Of a stretch of DNA of 64,000 nucleotides, positions 8,825 to 18,737 are shown piece by piece. Numbering within the stretch: the first letter of the stretch is position 1; every line of letters starts with the position of its first letter. The notes under the pieces were generated by a model. It did no database searches. It saw only the letters and a list, made by a program, of their open reading frames with translations, and was not told the origin of the DNA. Source of the DNA: HXMU1420-13 sp024742815 (GTDB taxonomy: Bacteria > Bacteroidota > Rhodothermia > Balneolales > Balneolaceae); contig JANSXX010000006.1 of NCBI GenBank assembly GCA_024742815.1, positions 124,001 to 188,000 on the forward strand, read 5' to 3'. The position numbers and the translations under genes were made by a program.

Positions 8825-10067
8825 AAATTGATTTTAGATGCACTACAAAATGCCGAACAATGGGTTCGGTAAGTGCTATAATATTTTTGGTATCGGCTGC
8901 TTTAGAAAATTCAATTGCTTCGTTATCGTCTAAAATCCAGATACTTTCATTGCGATATTTATAGGCTTCGGTTTTGTTCACATCAAACTGATAGTAATAG
9001 GCAGCTTGTTCTTTCGTAATTGGAAAGCCGGATTCAACCAAATGTTTATAAGTTTTTTCGAGTACTTCTTCCTGTAATTGTTCGGTTGGTTTCGGCTCGA
9101 TGAACGTAGTTCGAAATAAATCTCGGTTTAGGAAACGTGTACATAAATCTGCCAAAATGATGTCTTTTGAGTACTGCCAGTCTTTGATATTTTGATACAC
9201 GTCGTAGTCATCTAAAGCTGCATAAAGATCAATGGCTTTCTTGGAGATCTTTTTTTTCGCTGATGGTTTTTCTTTAACAAAATACTCGAGCTTTGGGGAA
9301 GCAAAATGAAGATCAATTCCTGCCTCCTGTACATCACTTACACGTTTAAAAATCATGCGCAAAAGGGAGTCGGCACTTAACACGGTTTTGTGCAAATAAA
9401 CCTGCATGTACATCAATCGACGAGCTATGATGTAGTTCTCTAAGGCATAGATCCCTTTTTTCTCAATCACAATGTTTCCGTTGAAAACACGCATGGTTTT
9501 CAAAATCCGATTTATTCCCACAGTACCTTCCGAAACACCGGTAAAAAAACTATCCCTGCGTAGGTAATCGAGTCGGTCAAGATCTAACTGAGAGCTAACT
9601 AACTGATGCAGAAATTTCTTAGGATATTGATTCGTGAAGATTTGAATCGCGGTTTCCAGAGCGCCATCAAATTGTTTGTTTAACTCCTTCATAATGGCAA
9701 GGCTCATCATCTCATGCGTAAAATTTTTGATGAGTGTATGCTCTAAGGTATGGGAGAGAGGGCCATGACCAACATCATGTAAAAGCAAGGCAATGAGTGT
9801 GCCTTCATATTCTTTATCGCTGATGGTAGTATCTTTTTCGCGCAGATTCTGAAGCACTCGTTGTCCTAATTCCAAGGCTCCAAGTGCATGAGAGAAGCGA
9901 GAGTGTTCTGCACCAGGAAAAACTAGATATCCCAGACCAAGTTGCCGAATTCGCCGCAATCGTTGTACATAAGGGTGATCAATTAACCTAAGTATGATAC
10001 CCTTTGGTACCGTAATGAAACCTTGAACAGGATCGTTAAAGATTTTGTAGCGTGTGCTTTTATCCAT
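8817..10067 (-). CDS. HD-domain phosphohydrolase (COG1078, SAMHD1/dGTPase-like)
   Basis: This 416-aa protein belongs to the HD superfamily of metal-dependent phosphohydrolases, related to dGTP triphosphohydrolases. The metal-binding residues are visible in order: His of AEHSRFSHALG, the HD doublet in LLHDVGHGPLSHTLE, and the downstream Asp in QLDLDRLDYLRRDSFF. Substrate preference (dNTPs or another nucleotide) cannot be read from sequence. I chose the ATG at 10067 rather than the TTG one codon upstream. This ATG overlaps the stop of the upstream thioesterase gene by 8 bases, so the two are probably translated together. Confidence 0.85.
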   Translation of the reverse strand: MDKSTRYKIFNDPVQGFITVPKGIILRLIDHPYVQRLRRIRQLGLGYLVFPGAEHSRFSHALGALELGQRVLQNLREKDTTISDKEYEGTLIALLLHDVGHGPLSHTLEHTLIKNFTHEMMSLAIMKELNKQFDGALETAIQIFTNQYPKKFLHQLVSSQLDLDRLDYLRRDSFFTGVSEGTVGINRILKTMRVFNGNIVIEKKGIYALENYIIARRLMYMQVYLHKTVLSADSLLRMIFKRVSDVQEAGIDLHFASPKLEYFVKEKPSAKKKISKKAIDLYAALDDYDVYQNIKDWQYSKDIILADLCTRFLNRDLFRTTFIEPKPTEQLQEEVLEKTYKHLVESGFPITKEQAAYYYQFDVNKTEAYKYRNESIWILDDNEAIEFSKAADTKNIIALTEPIVRHFVVHLKSISI

Positions 10068-10500
10068 CAAGATTTACCATCATTTCATCCAAATTGGCAA
10101 CTTCGGGAACTCTTGTGGGTCGCTGTTTCTTTAAATCGAACCAAACTCCGGTTGTAGTTGCAATTGCATGAAGGTTAAGAGAATCTTGGTCAAAAATTGC
10201 CTGATATGCTTCAACACTGGAATTACCTACCGACAAGCATCCCGTCCCAATCAAAAGTGTTTGTGGATATAAAATCGGTTTCATGTATTCGATGGTGCTT
10301 TTAACCAGCACAAATGAGGCTCCCCGTTCGAAACTGTTTGCTAATTCCGGGACACTTTCTACGAAATGGATTCGAGCTTCTTCAAAGTAAGAATTGAAAA
10401 CAGCATTATTTACATGATTCAGTGGATCGAGATCTCTGAATCGAGTTTTTATAGTGTGCCAGTGATAAAATAGGTCGGGATTGTAGCTTAGTTTTGCCAT
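10060..10500 (-). CDS. Hotdog-fold acyl-CoA thioesterase (YbgC/FadM family)
   Basis: This is a 146-aa 4HBT-family protein that probably hydrolyses acyl-CoA or acyl-ACP thioesters in the cytoplasm. The family motif RFRDLDPLNHVNNAVFNSYF contains the catalytic Asp and the HVNN stretch, followed by EEARI. The ATG at 10500 is preferred because it places the hotdog motif at the usual distance from the N terminus. A TTG at 10545 would add 15 residues of no recognisable family sequence. It is the first gene of a two-gene minus-strand unit with the HD hydrolase. The true substrate is unknown. Confidence 0.85.
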   Translation of the reverse strand: MAKLSYNPDLFYHWHTIKTRFRDLDPLNHVNNAVFNSYFEEARIHFVESVPELANSFERGASFVLVKSTIEYMKPILYPQTLLIGTGCLSVGNSSVEAYQAIFDQDSLNLHAIATTTGVWFDLKKQRPTRVPEVANLDEMMVNLDG

Positions 10501-10574
10501 CAATTTTTTTTGGTTGGAAGATGCGATTAGCAATGGCGAAATCAAAGTGTTTTATGGGTTGAGCTTTATGATTA

Positions 10575-10630
10575 GTGTTTAGTTTTCAGTGTTTAGTTTT
10601 GAGTGATTAGTTTTCAGTGATTAGTTGACA
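10575..10630. repeat. Four tandem copies of a 14-bp unit
   Basis: Four contiguous 14-base units read GTGTTTAGTTTTCA, GTGTTTAGTTTTGA, GTGATTAGTTTTCA and GTGATTAGTTGACA, each differing from its neighbour at one to three positions. They lie in the divergent gap between the thioesterase gene and the M42 peptidase gene. The register is seen directly. The function is unknown; it may be a slippage-derived minisatellite or a spacer for regulators. Confidence 0.85.
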
Positions 10631-10790
10631 ATGCCTTGATATTTAGTTTTTTGATTTCGGGAATTAATCGTCAATCTGATTGGAAAATGACCTAGAACAG
10701 TATTGAATAAATCGTTTTAACTGATATTCACCGCAAGCATTAGTTTTTATATCTTAGAGATCGCAAAATTTTAAAACTTAAAAGTTCGTC

Positions 10791-11870
10791 ATGACGGAAT
10801 CATCGAAAACATTTTTAGATAATTTATTAATCACTCCATCACCAGTTGGTTGGGAGAAAGAAGGAGTGAAAGTGTGGAAAAGCTATGTAGATGATTTTGT
10901 AGATGAAGTGGTAACCGACGCTTATGGTTCCTGTGCAGCAAAACTTAATACGAGCGGTGATGTTGCCACCGTGATGCTGGAAGCACATTGCGATGAAATT
11001 GGGATGGTGGTGCAGCATATCACTGAAAAGGGGTTTGTGTATGTAAATAAATTAGGTGGATCCGATTCAACTATAGCTCGAGCTAAAAAAGTATATATCC
11101 ATAATAAAAAAGGGCGTGTAGTTGGCGTAACCGGAAACATGGCCATTCACTTACAAACCAATAAAAACGGTGGTGGAAGTCAACCCGCCTGGAAAGATAT
11201 TTATGTTGATATCGGAGTAAGTTCGCGAGAAGAAGCTCTGGAATTGATACAAATTGGTGATCCGATCACCTATGCAACCGACTCTGAGTTTTTGAATGAT
11301 GAGATTTTAACAGGTCGTGCATTAGACAATCGCATCGGTGGTTTTATTATTGCTGAAGCTATGAAAAGGCTCTCAGACAGGCGATCAGAGTTAAAGGTGA
11401 ATGTGATTGCCTTAAACTCAATTCAAGAGGAGGTGGGCGGATTTGGCGCTCGTATGATGAGTTACCGCTTTATGCCGGATGTTGCTTTAGTAACAGATGT
11501 AACTCATGCAACCGACAGTCCCGGTATAGAACAAAAAGATCATGGTCGTGTTTTGCTTGGAGGCGGCCCAACCATTCAACATGGGGGAGCAAATCACCCG
11601 AGAGTGGTAGAATTTCTGGAAGATGTATGTGAGAAAGCTGAAATTACCGTACAGCACGAAGCAACAAGCATCCGAACCGGAACAGATACTGATAGCATTT
11701 TTTATCAGCAAACAGGGATTCCTAGTGCGCTTATTTCTTTACCACTACGCTACATGCATTCGCCGGTAGAAATGTGCTCGATTAACGATGTGGAACACTT
11801 GATTCAAATCATGGTGGAAGCAGTATTGGCGATGCGACCAGATCAGACTTTTTCGGTTTTTGAGGATTAA
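10791..11870 (+). CDS. M42-family metallo-aminopeptidase
   Basis: This is a 359-aa cytoplasmic zinc (or cobalt) aminopeptidase of the M42 family (glutamyl aminopeptidase/FrvX/YsdC type), which usually forms dodecameric shells that trim peptides. Metal and catalytic residues appear in family order: His66 in LEAHCDEIGMVV, the bridging Asp in GRALDNRIGG, the catalytic Glu pair in QEEVGGFGA, the Asp in VTDVTHATD, and the C-terminal His in RYMHSPVEM. It stands alone between two minus-strand genes. Its promoter must lie in the 245-base gap upstream, which also holds the 14-bp repeats. Confidence 0.92.
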   Translation: MTESSKTFLDNLLITPSPVGWEKEGVKVWKSYVDDFVDEVVTDAYGSCAAKLNTSGDVATVMLEAHCDEIGMVVQHITEKGFVYVNKLGGSDSTIARAKKVYIHNKKGRVVGVTGNMAIHLQTNKNGGGSQPAWKDIYVDIGVSSREEALELIQIGDPITYATDSEFLNDEILTGRALDNRIGGFIIAEAMKRLSDRRSELKVNVIALNSIQEEVGGFGARMMSYRFMPDVALVTDVTHATDSPGIEQKDHGRVLLGGGPTIQHGGANHPRVVEFLEDVCEKAEITVQHEATSIRTGTDTDSIFYQQTGIPSALISLPLRYMHSPVEMCSINDVEHLIQIMVEAVLAMRPDQTFSVFED

Positions 11871-11879
11871 ATTAGAACC

Positions 11880-11908
11880 AAAAAAGCCCAACTCAAAGAG
11901 CTGGGCTT
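11880..11908 (-). terminator. Intrinsic terminator of the FAS1 lipoprotein gene
   Basis: An 11-bp stem with one mismatch (AAGCCCAACTC paired with GAGCTGGGCTT, loop AAA) is followed on the minus strand by a run of six Ts. The T-run direction shows it ends transcription of the minus-strand FAS1 gene, about 30 bases past its stop. On the plus strand it may slow polymerase leaving the M42 gene but has no T-run there. Confidence 0.85.
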
Positions 11909-11937
11909 AAGAATTACAATGGGTAATTGATCAGTAC

Positions 11938-14097
11938 TTAATTTTGGTAGCTTGGTGGTAATAATACGCCATCGATAAGATGAATTACACCGTTCGTTCC
12001 TTCGATGTCTACGGAGGTTACAGTAACTGATCCATTTAGCGTTACAGTACCAGATGCATCGATTGCTACGGTAATATCCTCTCCCTGGAAAGTTTCGATA
12101 GTTTGTTCATCTGACAAATCTCCTGAAAGTGCTTGCGATGCAATTACATGGTAAGTGAGTACTTCTGTTACTTGCTCTGAAGTTAAGCCAGCTAAAGTTT
12201 CACTAATTGCTGCAAAGGCAGTATCAACCGGGGCGAATAAGGTAAATGGACCGTCGCCTTCCAATGTTGGTACTAAGCCTTGATCGGATACTAACTGAAC
12301 TAAGGTTGATAGGTCATAATCTTTTGAAGCTATCTGAACGATATTCAAAAATTCGTTGGGTAGTAATACTTCATCAATCGCATGAACCACGCCATTGCTC
12401 ACATCAACATCAGTGGTTATTACTGAGGCTGAACCATTTACTGATACATCCATTCCATCTTTTGTAACAAACAAAGCTTCACCGGAAAGGGCAAGTGGGG
12501 CCTGTGCAGAATCTAAATCTGCTGAGAATACTTCAGCGCCAATTACATGATAGGTTAAAATAGTGGTGAGCTGCTCGGTGGTTAAACTTGCTAATAGCCC
12601 AGCCGGTAATTTAGAAAAAGCATCATCGGTTGGAGCAAATACGGTGTAATCGCCGGTATATTTAAGTGTAGAGGTCAAACCAGCAGATTCAACTGCATCT
12701 ACCAGAGTGGTAAATGTACCTAACTCGTTAGCTTTATCTATTACATTTGCTTCACGGTATCCCGCAGGTAGCAAAACCTCATCGATGGTGTGTATGACTC
12801 CATTTTGAGTTACAATATCGGCAGTAACAACATTAGCTAGTTGGTTTACAGAAACCCCACCATCTGCTGTAACAAATAATTCTTCACCATTCAAAGTAGC
12901 AACATTTTGAGATGCTGATAAATCGGTAGAAGCAACAGCTGTGGGAACTACATGATATTGTAAAATTTCAGCCAATTGCTCAACGGTTAAATTGTTAAGC
13001 AAGCCGGCCGGTAGTTTAGCAAAGGCTTCTTCGGTTGGTGCAAAAACCGTTAATGAAGCATCCGACGCAGACAAGGCATCAGCTAAACCAGCAGTAATAA
13101 CCGCATTAACTAACGTTTCTAACTCGTATCGTTTAGCAGCAGCATCAACTATGGTACCAAATGCATCGGGTAAAATTACTTTATTGATAGCGTGAATGAT
13201 ACCGTTGCTTGCTTCTACATCGGCGGTTACCACATCGGCACTATTGTTTAGTGATAATGCTGATTCAGAATCAATCTCAACAAACACTGATTCTCCGTTA
13301 AGTGCTTCCACAGTAACGTTCTCAGTAATTGCTGAGGACGGAATCACATCCGGTAGTACATGGTAAGAAAGTACTTCTGTAAGTTGATCTGTGGTTAAAC
13401 TGGCTAATAACCCTTCAGGAAGAGCATTAAAAGCATCATCAGTTGGGGCGAATACGGTATAATTTCCGGTGAATTGAAAAGTAGTCTCCAATCCAACTGT
13501 TGCTAAAGCACCGGTTAATGTTGTAAATGAACCTAAGTCTTCCGCCACATCTACAATATTTGCATCACGAAAGCCTTTTGGCAATAATACTTGATCGATT
13601 GCATGAATCACTCCATTACTAGCCATAAAATCTGCAGCAACAACACTTGCGGCGTTATTTATAGAAACTCCACCACCGGTTATTACCAAGAGTTCTTCAC
13701 CCAGAAGTGTATTTACATCTTGAGTTGATGCTAAGTCGCCTGAAGTAATAGAGCCTTCTACGACATGGTATTGTAATATTTGGGCTAATTCTTCGGTAGT
13801 TAAGCTAGCGAGTGTTTCTTCACCCAATGCTTCGAAGGCAGCATCTGTTGGTGCGAAAATTGTAAACGGGCCAGTTCCGTTTAATGCATCACTCAAGTTT
13901 GCAGCAGCAATTGCTTCGCCTAGAGTTGTATAGGCTTCATTTACCTGAGTTACTTCGGTGATTGTTTGTTCACCTTCAATAGTTGGACTATTTGGTCCAT
14001 CACTAGTGCTGTCGTCGCAGGATGCGAAAACGAATAATGCTGAAAATAGCAGCAGCGGTAATACATTTGATGATATATAGTTAATAGCTCTCTTCAT
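11938..14097 (-). CDS. Secreted lipoprotein with five FAS1 (fasciclin) domains
   Basis: FAS1 domains mediate adhesion to proteins or polysaccharides. Starting from the ATG at 14097, the 719-aa product has a lipoprotein signal (hydrophobic core, then FVFASC), so it should be lipid-anchored. Five FAS1 repeats of about 130-140 residues follow. Each has the FAPTD(D)AF motif (variants FAPTEEAF and FAPVDTAF), a TYHV/QYHV motif and an NGVIHAID-type motif. An upstream TTG/ATG pair at 14142/14139 would add a polar N terminus before the signal peptide and is less likely. There is no C-terminal sorting domain. It is monocistronic with its own terminator. The binding partner is unknown. Confidence 0.9.
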   Translation of the reverse strand: MKRAINYISSNVLPLLLFSALFVFASCDDSTSDGPNSPTIEGEQTITEVTQVNEAYTTLGEAIAAANLSDALNGTGPFTIFAPTDAAFEALGEETLASLTTEELAQILQYHVVEGSITSGDLASTQDVNTLLGEELLVITGGGVSINNAASVVAADFMASNGVIHAIDQVLLPKGFRDANIVDVAEDLGSFTTLTGALATVGLETTFQFTGNYTVFAPTDDAFNALPEGLLASLTTDQLTEVLSYHVLPDVIPSSAITENVTVEALNGESVFVEIDSESALSLNNSADVVTADVEASNGIIHAINKVILPDAFGTIVDAAAKRYELETLVNAVITAGLADALSASDASLTVFAPTEEAFAKLPAGLLNNLTVEQLAEILQYHVVPTAVASTDLSASQNVATLNGEELFVTADGGVSVNQLANVVTADIVTQNGVIHTIDEVLLPAGYREANVIDKANELGTFTTLVDAVESAGLTSTLKYTGDYTVFAPTDDAFSKLPAGLLASLTTEQLTTILTYHVIGAEVFSADLDSAQAPLALSGEALFVTKDGMDVSVNGSASVITTDVDVSNGVVHAIDEVLLPNEFLNIVQIASKDYDLSTLVQLVSDQGLVPTLEGDGPFTLFAPVDTAFAAISETLAGLTSEQVTEVLTYHVIASQALSGDLSDEQTIETFQGEDITVAIDASGTVTLNGSVTVTSVDIEGTNGVIHLIDGVLLPPSYQN

Positions 14098-14414
14098 ATA
14101 GTTGATTGTTTGTTTATGTTGATGAATAGTTGAGAGCATCAAAAGAAAAAAAGGAAGCAGAGTTCCTAGATTTGGAATCGCTTTTACCGATTTAATCTAA
14201 TTTCATGTAAAATATTATTAATTATATAGGAATAAAATTCATTAACCGTTTGGGACGCTTGTAATTATGGATATTTACTCCGCAAGCCTGAAATACACCT
14301 ATTAATAAAAGGATTCTGAAAGAACTCAGACCTTAGCTTTCTAAATATCAGAATGATTTGATAGGATTGCTGGTACGCGTGGAATTATAAAGAGGCGCGT
14401 TATGAATACTTATT
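14098..14414. other. Non-coding gap upstream of the FAS1 gene
   Basis: These 317 bases lie between the tsaC stop and the FAS1 lipoprotein start, both on the minus strand. The stretch is AT-rich (especially 14200-14235) and holds no plausible gene. It must contain the FAS1 promoter, but I find no TAnnTTTG match on the minus strand and cannot place it. A weak 5-bp inverted repeat (ACGCG ... CGCGT) lies near 14377-14401. Confidence 0.6.
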
Positions 14415-15335
14415 TTAATTACTAATCGCCTTTGAAATCCGGTTCAATAATGCTTCAGCAATAGGAGATTTTCTTTCAAAACGTTCGATTACAACAGATG
14501 TAAAACCTTCGATATCTGCTTCTCTAAATCGGTCGTACAACTCCCTCGCCATAAGAGTTAAGTCGTTATGGTAAACGATAATATTTTTTGATTCTACTGA
14601 TGACGATTGCACTAGGTAAAGTGCTTTGGAATTATGCATGGTTTCGTCATCACTCAGCCAACGTACTTCTGCCTTAGGTTTGTAATGCGAATACTTTTGT
14701 CCCGGACTTCTAGGTTTTTCGATATGATGAAAAAAGGATTCTTCCACAAAAGTATCGAGCACATCTTCAATTTGTTTTCGACTGATGCTTCCGGGACGTA
14801 AAATTGCAGGAAAAGACTCTGTTAGATCAACAACCGTAGATTCTAAGCCAATACGAGTTGCTTCTCCATCTATAACAGGAAAATCATCGCCAAAATCAGC
14901 AAAAACATGAGCAGCTTTGGTAGGAGAGGGGCTCCCAGATTTATTAGCACTTGGTGCAACTAAAGCACCGGTTTCTTTGATAAGAGATAAAGCCAAGGGA
15001 TGTTCGGGCATACGTAATGCTACCGTATTTAATCCGGCGGTTACAGCATCGAGAACCTCTGGTTTTTTGTTCAGAACAAGTGTAAGCGGTCCAGGCCAAA
15101 AAGCTTTGATTAAGCGATGTGCATGATCAGGAATATCGAGCGCAAAATCTTCGATTTGAGCTTCATCCGAAATATGTACAATCAAGGGATTATCAGACGG
15201 ACGCCCTTTAATTTTGAAAACCTTCGCGATAGCATCCGGATTCCAGGCATCAGCCCCAAGACCATATACGGTTTCGGTAGGGAAGGCAACGACTTCTCCG
15301 GATTTAATCAAATCTATGTATCGGTCTAAATTCAC
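14415..15335 (-). CDS. tsaC: L-threonylcarbamoyladenylate synthase (Sua5/TsaC)
   Basis: The enzyme makes threonylcarbamoyl-AMP from Thr, bicarbonate and ATP for the t6A modification of ANN-decoding tRNAs. The YrdC domain occupies about residues 1-200 with the motifs FPTETVYGLGADA, KGRPSDNPLIVH, PGPLTLVL, LRMPEHPLA and LVAPSANKSGSPSPT. A C-terminal extension of about 100 residues (SPGQKYSHYKPKAEV linker, then a small domain) makes this the longer Sua5 form rather than the short TsaC form. Translation starts at GTG (15335). It lies 56 bases downstream of mfd on the same strand. Confidence 0.94.
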   Translation of the reverse strand: MNLDRYIDLIKSGEVVAFPTETVYGLGADAWNPDAIAKVFKIKGRPSDNPLIVHISDEAQIEDFALDIPDHAHRLIKAFWPGPLTLVLNKKPEVLDAVTAGLNTVALRMPEHPLALSLIKETGALVAPSANKSGSPSPTKAAHVFADFGDDFPVIDGEATRIGLESTVVDLTESFPAILRPGSISRKQIEDVLDTFVEESFFHHIEKPRSPGQKYSHYKPKAEVRWLSDDETMHNSKALYLVQSSSVESKNIIVYHNDLTLMARELYDRFREADIEGFTSVVIERFERKSPIAEALLNRISKAISN

Positions 15336-15391
15336 AGAGCGATGGTTATTACTTAAGAAATAAGGTATGCGATGGAATTTAATAAATCACG

Positions 15392-18300
15392 TTAAGCAAG
15401 CAATCTCTGAAGAAATTTCAGCGCAGCATCATAGTCAGGAATGTCCTGAATCACGAAGCGAACAATATCATCCTTTTGGATTAATTGAAATTTACCGGGC
15501 TTTGTTTTCTCCAGCTTTTCTAAAGTAGATTGAAAAATCTTCTGTTTATAGTAATACTCACCCATCTCAGATCCCGTTTTTGGACACACACACCACATTC
15601 GATCTGCTCGAATAGTTACCTTTGTAAAGAAGTTACGAGAAGCAAAAAGTTTAATTTTCGAAACCGTAATTAAGGTCTCGGCTTCTGCAGGTGGGCGACC
15701 AAATCGATCTTCAATTTCCTCGCGCCATTCATCTATTTCTTTTTCTGAATTAGCTTGCGATAATTTTCGGTACAGATTCAAACGCTCCACATTATCTAAG
15801 ACATAACTATTAGGAAGCAACGCAGTTTTATCGATTTCTACATTGGTTTCCGGATATTCAATTTCAGCCTCAACGCCTTCAAATAACTCGGCAAATTCGC
15901 TTTCCTTTAATTCCCGAACTGCATCATTTAAAATCTTAGTGTATAGATCAAAGCCAATATCGTTGATAAATCCACTTTGCTCGCCTCCCAGAATATCACC
16001 GGCTCCGCGAATATCGAGATCTCGCATGGCAATGTTAAAACCGGATCCAAGATCGGAGAACTCCTCTAAAGCAAGCAGTCGTTTTCGGGCTTCAGTAGTG
16101 AGGGTCTCAATCGGCCTCGTAATTAAATAGCAAAAGGCTTTACGATTTGAACGACCAACGCGCCCACGCAACTGATGTAACTCAGCTAATCCAAAGTTAT
16201 CTGCATTATTGATAATGATGGTATTCGCATTTCCGATATCGATTCCATTTTCGACAATGTTTGTAGAAACCAATACATCGAACTTATGAGCATAAAAGTC
16301 TCCAATTATTTTTTCCAGCTGTGGGCCAGTCATTTGTCCATGTCCAAATCGCACCCGGCTGTCCGGTACCAATCTTCGGATCATCTCAGCGGTTTCTTCG
16401 ATGTTTTTTACCCGATTGTGAATAAAAAATACTTGTCCGCCCCGACTCATTTCCTGCAGAATTGCATCTCGAATGAGTTCTTCATTGAAGGAATGGATTT
16501 CGGTATACACCGGCTGCCGATTTGGGGGAGGGGTATTGATGACACTTAAATCCCGAGCTCCCATCAACGAAAATTGAAGCGTTCTTGGAATAGGAGTTGC
16601 TGTAAGCGTTAATACATCTACGGTTGCTCTGAACTGCTTCAGTTTCTCTTTGGCACTAACTCCGAAGCGTTGTTCTTCGTCTACTACGATCAACCCAAGA
16701 TCTTTGAATTTTATGTCTTTAGACAGTATTCTGTGGGTTCCAATCACAATATCTACTTCGCCTTTTTCTAAGGCTTTAATCACCTGCGTTTGTTCAGCCT
16801 TCGTTCGAAAACGACTCAATACTTCGATTCGAACCGGGAAATTTTTCATCCGCTTGATAAAGGTTTTAGCATGTTGTTCAGCCAGGATGGTAGTTGGCAC
16901 CAACACGCCCACTTGTTTATGATCCATAACTGATTTAAACGCTGCACGCACAGCCACTTCTGTTTTTCCAAAACCAACATCGCCACAAACCAGACGATCC
17001 ATCGGTTGTTTGGTTTCCATGTCTGCTTTTACAGCTTTAATGGCTTCATCCTGATCGGGGGTTTCTTCGTACTCGAATCGGGCTTCCATCTCCACTTGCC
17101 AATTTGAATCGGGCGAAAACGCGTGTGCTTTTTGTAGCTTACGTTTCGCATAAAGCTGGATGAGCTCGCGGGCTATATCTTTTACTTTTTTCTTAGTCTG
17201 CGCCTTTTTTCGAGCCCATTCTCCCGAACCTAATTTGGTGATTTTTGGCGCAGTTCCTTCTTTACCAGAGTACTTTTGAAGTTTGTGAAGCGAGGAAACA
17301 TTTACATAAAGCAACGAATCTTCTTTATAGCGAAGCACCACAACTTCCTGCTCAGAATTTTTTACCTGAATTTTCTTGAAGCCTGCAAATTTTCCAATTC
17401 CATAATCTACATGAACTACGAAATCGCCAATCGAGAGATCTTTGAGTTCTTTAAATGATATGCCACCCGAATAACGGCGTTTCTTTATTTTCGGACGATG
17501 GTATCGGTTGAAAATCTGATGATCGGTGTATAATGCTAACTGAACCGATTCTAGAATAAAGCCTTCGTGAATGGATTCAACAACCAGCGAATAATTGAAA
17601 CTTGGATGAGCATCTCCTAAAAGTTCGGTGAATCGTTTTTGTTGTCCATCATTATCACAGAATATGACTGTTTTAATGCCTTTTTCTGAGTTTTGCTCAA
17701 TATTCTGTTTCAGTAATTCAAAGTTGCCATGAAAATCTGGTTGGGGCTTGGAATCTACCGAAAGTTGGATTAAATCAGTTTGAGTAGGGGTATTTCCGAA
17801 AAATATCTGATTTGAAAATTTACTGATCTCTTCTTGATAGTTCTCCGGCGAGGTGAATAACTCAGCGGGTTCAGTAGTCTCTTCGCTAGATTCAGCAAAG
17901 GCGTTCTCGGCTTGTGTAAATTTTTTATCGATTACCGCATCAACAATCGGCTGGTCTTTGATAAGTAGAATGACATTTTCATCGAAATAAGAGAGCACAT
18001 TTTTCTTCTCAACATCAGGAAGGTTCGTTAAATCGGGTACAATTTTAACTTCATTCATGAAGGAAATCGATCGTTGCGAGCTGGCATCGAATTCCCGGAT
18101 GGATTCCACTTCATCCCCAAAAAACTCCAGACGAATTGGATATTCACCCGTAAATGGAAAGATGTCAAGAATCCCACCACGAACAGCAAATTCTCCGGGT
18201 TGATCCACAAAACGTACCGGTTGATATCCTTGATCTACCAGTTCCTCCCGAAGCTTTTCCGGATCGCGTTCTGTATTTCGTTCTACGTGGATACTTACTT

Positions 18301-18706
18301 CGTTTATCTGTGATGGCGGTGCTACTTTATCAAAAATTGCCTCGGCAGAAGTAACTATTAAAGAAGAGTTCCCGGATTGAATCTGCTGCAAAGCTTCCGA
18401 TCGTTGTACGAGAAGGGAAGTATCCTGAATCTGCTCTGAATCGTAGGGTTTGTGATTGGTAGCCGGAAAATAAATCACGTCAGATTCAGAAATAATTGAT
18501 AGATCTGATTTTAAAAAACGAGCGTTTTCGTCGGTATCGGTGAGTATTAAGGTTGTTCTCGAAGTACTGAGTTGTTCAGCAATAAATGAAGCTGATGAAC
18601 CAACTACACCTTTCAGATAGATGCGGTTTTGGTTGGTGAGACGATCAGCTAAGGATGAATAAAAAGGAGTTTTTGGGATGGCTTGCTTAAAATCAGCTAC
18701 AGACAT
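15392..18706 (-). CDS. mfd: Transcription-repair coupling factor Mfd
   Basis: Mfd displaces RNA polymerase stalled at DNA damage and recruits UvrA. The 1104-aa protein (E. coli 1148) has the whole domain series. UvrB-like N-terminal modules include RFVDQPGEFAVRGGILDIFPF. The RNA-polymerase-interacting domain lies around residues 415-480 (GDFVVHVDYGIGKFAG). The RecG-like translocase has Walker A GDVGFGKTEVA near residue 575, DEEQRFGV near 675, TATPIPRTL and ENGIDIGNANTII. A C-terminal TRCF domain ends the protein. The ATG at 18706 follows a candidate TATCTTTG promoter element. tsaC lies just downstream. Confidence 0.97.
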   Translation of the reverse strand: MSVADFKQAIPKTPFYSSLADRLTNQNRIYLKGVVGSSASFIAEQLSTSRTTLILTDTDENARFLKSDLSIISESDVIYFPATNHKPYDSEQIQDTSLLVQRSEALQQIQSGNSSLIVTSAEAIFDKVAPPSQINEVSIHVERNTERDPEKLREELVDQGYQPVRFVDQPGEFAVRGGILDIFPFTGEYPIRLEFFGDEVESIREFDASSQRSISFMNEVKIVPDLTNLPDVEKKNVLSYFDENVILLIKDQPIVDAVIDKKFTQAENAFAESSEETTEPAELFTSPENYQEEISKFSNQIFFGNTPTQTDLIQLSVDSKPQPDFHGNFELLKQNIEQNSEKGIKTVIFCDNDGQQKRFTELLGDAHPSFNYSLVVESIHEGFILESVQLALYTDHQIFNRYHRPKIKKRRYSGGISFKELKDLSIGDFVVHVDYGIGKFAGFKKIQVKNSEQEVVVLRYKEDSLLYVNVSSLHKLQKYSGKEGTAPKITKLGSGEWARKKAQTKKKVKDIARELIQLYAKRKLQKAHAFSPDSNWQVEMEARFEYEETPDQDEAIKAVKADMETKQPMDRLVCGDVGFGKTEVAVRAAFKSVMDHKQVGVLVPTTILAEQHAKTFIKRMKNFPVRIEVLSRFRTKAEQTQVIKALEKGEVDIVIGTHRILSKDIKFKDLGLIVVDEEQRFGVSAKEKLKQFRATVDVLTLTATPIPRTLQFSLMGARDLSVINTPPPNRQPVYTEIHSFNEELIRDAILQEMSRGGQVFFIHNRVKNIEETAEMIRRLVPDSRVRFGHGQMTGPQLEKIIGDFYAHKFDVLVSTNIVENGIDIGNANTIIINNADNFGLAELHQLRGRVGRSNRKAFCYLITRPIETLTTEARKRLLALEEFSDLGSGFNIAMRDLDIRGAGDILGGEQSGFINDIGFDLYTKILNDAVRELKESEFAELFEGVEAEIEYPETNVEIDKTALLPNSYVLDNVERLNLYRKLSQANSEKEIDEWREEIEDRFGRPPAEAETLITVSKIKLFASRNFFTKVTIRADRMWCVCPKTGSEMGEYYYKQKIFQSTLEKLEKTKPGKFQLIQKDDIVRFVIQDIPDYDAALKFLQRLLA

Positions 18707-18737
18707 TCGGTACCTATTCAGAATGAAACAAAGATTC

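Noticed and set aside
10501..10545. TTG start at 10545 for the thioesterase
   Set aside because: It adds 15 residues unlike the family; the ATG at 10500 fits the usual hotdog N terminus.
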